64,000 nucleotides of DNA from Boothiomyces macroporosus (taxonomy: Eukaryota > Chytridiomycota > Chytridiomycetes > Rhizophydiales > Terramycetaceae): assembly GCA_027604185.1 (NCBI GenBank), contig JADGKB010000013.1:1-64000 (forward strand), written 5' to 3'. Under the pieces are notes generated by a model. That model saw only the letters and a list, made by a program, of their open reading frames with translations. It searched no databases and was not told the DNA's origin. The position numbers and the translations under genes were made by a program. Of this stretch, positions 61,589 through 64,000 are shown one piece after another; position 1 is the stretch's first letter, and each line of letters begins with the position of its first letter.

Positions 61589-62684
61589 ATGGACATTTAC
61601 TTTGACTTGGCAGCTTCGGAATCCTCTGATTCAACAGAAACCCAGAGAGCGGAACCAACCAGTTGGAATCTATCATGGAGCGGAATTATTAAAGCAGTCA
61701 AACAAACATCAGAACAAGTTGGACAAGTTTTAAAAGAAGATTTGACCGAGTTGGCTGGCGACTTTAAAAATCTAGCCGATGCTGGTCAGTCGCTAGCAAA
61801 AGATTTGTTACAGGATAGTGAAACTAGTGATGAGAAGAACGAATCGGTAATAAACGCAATAGATGAATACGCAGAAAAAGCAGAACAATTGGCATTTGAA
61901 GGAATCTCAAAGTTAGGTACAGGCATATCAAGTCTGTTTGCTGCTCCAAAAAGAACCGTCACGAAATCACAATCACTGTATTCGTAGTTTAATTTAGTGT
62001 CGACCGAATGGAAAGCTTGAAGATACAAATCGGACTTGATGAAAATACCTACTTGAATGACCCGCTAGACAATCCGGAATTAGCAGAACGGTTTAAAGAA
62101 TTCCAAAATAGTTTTGACCAAATCGCACACGCTGGAAAAATTGGGGGAATTGTATCTCAACAGCCTGAAATCAAAAAGATAATGAATGATCTAGGTACAA
62201 TTCGTTAATCCTAGTTCCAAGTAAGATTAAAGATGAAGATTTTTGGGTAAGGTACTTTTTCCAGATTTCCGAGTTGGAGCGACAGCAAGCAGCAAGAGAG
62301 TTATTGATGAGTGGTGGTATCAATCAAGCTGCGGATGATGAAGTAGCTTGGTCTTCAGATGACGAAACTCCGCACCAATCAATGCAAATGGAGCCAATTG
62401 ACCAAGATAAACCAAAAGTACAAGAGTCTGGAGAAGATAAAGAATCTTCCAACGAAAGCATTGAACAAAAAGAAAAAGTTAATACGCCAGTGTCAGATAC
62501 TAGTGAAACAAACCAATTACAAGTTAAATCAGAGGTCTCAAAGGTACAAGAAAAAGAATTGGTAATCTCCAGAGACGACCAATCCGGCTCAAGTTATGAT
62601 ATGGTTGAGGCAAAAGAGTCCAGCACTGATTTTGGAGTTGAATCTGTGACTGATGTAAAAGAAGACTGGGATGGCTGGGATTAA
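61589..62684 (+). CDS. BSD-domain protein (BSDC1-like)
   Basis: 351 aa; introns at 61978-61997 and 62195-62214, both 20 nt. N-terminal amphipathic/helical region (SWSGIIKAVKQTSEQVGQVL) typical of BSDC1/synapse-associated proteins, R-rich linker, then the BSD domain residues about 165-235: DRMESLKIQIGLDENTYL, LVPSKIKDEDFWVRYFFQIS with the conserved FW pair completed by the second splice. The C-terminus is acidic with EDWDGWD, a Trp-Asp ending. Function is unclear in the family; some members act in membrane trafficking. The second intron must be spliced to join the BSD helix. Confidence 0.88.
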
Positions 62685-62711
62685 TTAAAATAAACTCTTG
62701 TATTTGATTTA

Positions 62712-64000
62712 TTAATGCTGAGTAAGAAACAAGTTTTCAATAGATCGCTGCGATTGCATATTTTTATCGGGCAATTCTGGTAAAATCGTTTCAACATTAA
62801 AAGTGAATTCTGTTGGTGCAATATCATTGATCTCGCTTCCATTGTAAGGTTCAATCATGTTGTTAAATGTTCTATGAATAGGTTCCCTGTCGCTTGTACC
62901 AGTGGCAGCCAAATTTAACCAATTAGCATAGTAGGAATCAAAATCTAGCCCTTCTAGTGTTAATTATTGCAACTTGTCCATCCAATTAGCTTTGTGTCTA
63001 GTTCCTGCTCTTCAAGTTCTGTTATGATTCTATCCATCTCTTCTTCTGGTGACTCTGTGTTCTACGTTAATACTTTTTACCTGTTTTTTCTTCAACTCAA
63101 TCTCTAACCCTTTCTGTAAATCCAGCCAGCCAACTTTTGCTCTAGTTTCTTTCTTTTCTTCAACAATTTCCTCTCCTTTTAATTTCGCCAGCTCCTTCCT
63201 TTGTTTTTCTTCTTGAATTTGTTTTTCAATTTCAACGGCTTCTTTGCCAATGGCGTACAGTTTCCTCATCCACTGTAATTTCTTTTCTTTTCTTCTTTTC
63301 ATCAAGTCTTCTTTTCTGCACAGTTGCGAATAGTGAAACTTTGTTGTTTCTGGTTTATCTGGAACTATTCTTGGAGATGTGTACTTGAATGACTATGTAA
63401 GGAAGGTATTACCTCATCAAGCACTGGTCTCCACTCGTTCATCTCGATCCTAGAGTACCACTCATCTGAATAAACTCAAAGATACCTTCTGGCTTTTTTA
63501 CAGGCAATTCTCCAGCTTTGGTGAATCTGGTTTTTGGAAGCAACAACTTGCACTCATTCAACGTGTAATTCCTTGGAGCAAAAGCATTAATATCTACCAA
63601 ATTCTTGTGAACAAAAATCTTGTAATAAATGGTTGGAGGAAATTTTGTCTGTGGTTAGCCCATCAATACTCCTCCAAGCCTGAACCTGACGTGTATAGCC
63701 AAGCTCTTGTCTATAATATTTGCTTCTCGCGGGTTAATATACCTTAGCATGTTTGCTGGATCCCCATTTTCTCTGATTTTAATCAAATCTCTGTAAAACA
63801 AATAAATCCTAGTATTCTAATAAACAATTGCTTACGTAGTATCTTTTCCAGGCCCTTTGGATGATCAAGACGCATTTCTCGATTGATTGATCCTGGACTG
63901 CTTTGTGAGACACAAAATTCAAAAACTGCTCCACACCTTCTACGGTTGGCACTATTGATTTTGTAGTTGGAGTTAGTTTATCTTGCATCTGAAGTCTCAG
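62712..64000 (-). CDS. IQUB: IQUB, flagellar radial-spoke associated protein (partial)
   Basis: C-terminal 389 residues of an IQ- and ubiquitin-like protein; the N-terminus lies beyond the window. Introns at 63817-63835, 63649-63669, 63466-63485, 63393-63412, 63062-63080 and 62954-62973 (19-21 nt). IQ motif CVLIIQRAWKRYY, then INPREANIIDKSLAIHVRFR, TKFPPTIYYKIFVHKNLVDI, EWYSRIEMNEWRPVLDE, KFHYSQLCRKEDLMKRRKEK and GLDFDSYYANWLNLAATGTS match human IQUB in order. IQUB acts at radial spokes and in cilium motility, so this supports a motile flagellum. Long charged coiled coil (about residues 190-245) between these blocks. Stop in TAATAAAT. Confidence 0.93.

Noticed and set aside
63791..63835. A 45-nt intron in IQUB
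   Set aside because: That reading breaks the frame by one base. A 19-nt intron (63817-63835) leaves an open exon and makes the partial CDS a multiple of three.
1..64000. Reassignment of TGA to Trp (suggested by the TGA in the rhodopsin gene)
   Set aside because: TGG is used for Trp throughout, and TGA ends ORMDL, PPP2R3C, the PG-rich protein, the DPBB protein and others exactly where the families end.
1..64000. tRNA, rRNA, CRISPR, transposon or insertion elements
   Set aside because: I looked for tRNA B-box-like sequence, terminal repeats, transposase motifs and regular spacers and saw none that I could support by eye.

Overview
The window is nuclear DNA of a flagellated, fungus-like eukaryote with a very compact genome. 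Fungal traits are a VRG4-type GDP-mannose transporter, an End3-like endocytosis protein, a yeast-type amino acid permease and a fungal-type biotin protein ligase with an N-terminal glutaminase-like domain. Flagellum and zoospore traits are CFAP96, a sperm-tail PG-rich repeat protein, an IQUB homologue and a rhodopsin-guanylyl cyclase. Aph-1 (gamma-secretase) is also present; Dikarya lack it. This mix points to an early-diverging zoosporic fungus. Rhodopsin-guanylyl cyclase fusions are best known from Blastocladiomycota and reported from sanchytrids, so those are my first guesses. This is an inference, not a taxonomic proof.

Gene structure is the most striking property. I resolved about 95 introns by hand. 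All but two are 19-25 nt, mostly 20-21 nt, with GTAA-type donors and a TAAT/TAAC/TGAT branch-like motif a few bases before the terminal AG. After removing them, every complete intron-bearing CDS is a multiple of three and joins conserved protein motifs correctly. Several genes (ORMDL, AP1S, NDUFAF6, MRG15, CFAP96) are nearly invisible as long ORFs because the exons are short. Stop codons are mostly TAA, often embedded in AATAAA; TGA and TAG are also used as real stops. Divergent neighbours can have start codons only 7-12 bp apart.

Layout: 1-1478 rhodopsin-guanylyl cyclase (C-terminus off the edge); 2139-7197 TauD dioxygenase, type III glutamine synthetase, GDP-mannose transporter; 7224-11230 a GPI-type surface protein and two tandem 7TM proteins with large ectodomains; 11465-16885 ORMDL, serine hydrolase, TFIIIA-like zinc finger, a coiled-coil protein, F-box/MYND protein; 16926-22206 NDUFAF6, AP-1 sigma, tyrosine aminotransferase, Rab escort protein, RAD9; 22234-26439 CFAP96, Aph-1, PG-rich repeat protein; 26787-33143 permease, double-psi-barrel secreted protein, End3-like, LRR protein, tail-anchored coiled coil, APH-like kinase; 33412-36759 eIF5A, NBS1-like, SEC13; 37207-40095 small secreted Cys-rich proteins and an extradiol dioxygenase; 40118-46313 kanadaptin, MRG15, two tandem NHX exchangers; 46980-52553 two monoglyceride lipases, GALT, double GNAT, PPP2R3C; 52744-56181 a 41-residue-repeat hydrophobic protein and two tandem 7TM receptors; 56242-64000 a TPR/metallo-beta-lactamase fusion, RUS-family protein, biotin protein ligase, PSMD9, BSD protein and IQUB (N-terminus off the edge).

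Functionally the region mixes housekeeping genes (trafficking, translation, DNA damage response, proteasome assembly) with surface and sensory genes that occur as tandem pairs. Two genes carry one in-frame stop each (rhodopsin cyclase and NBS1-like) that I could not splice away.
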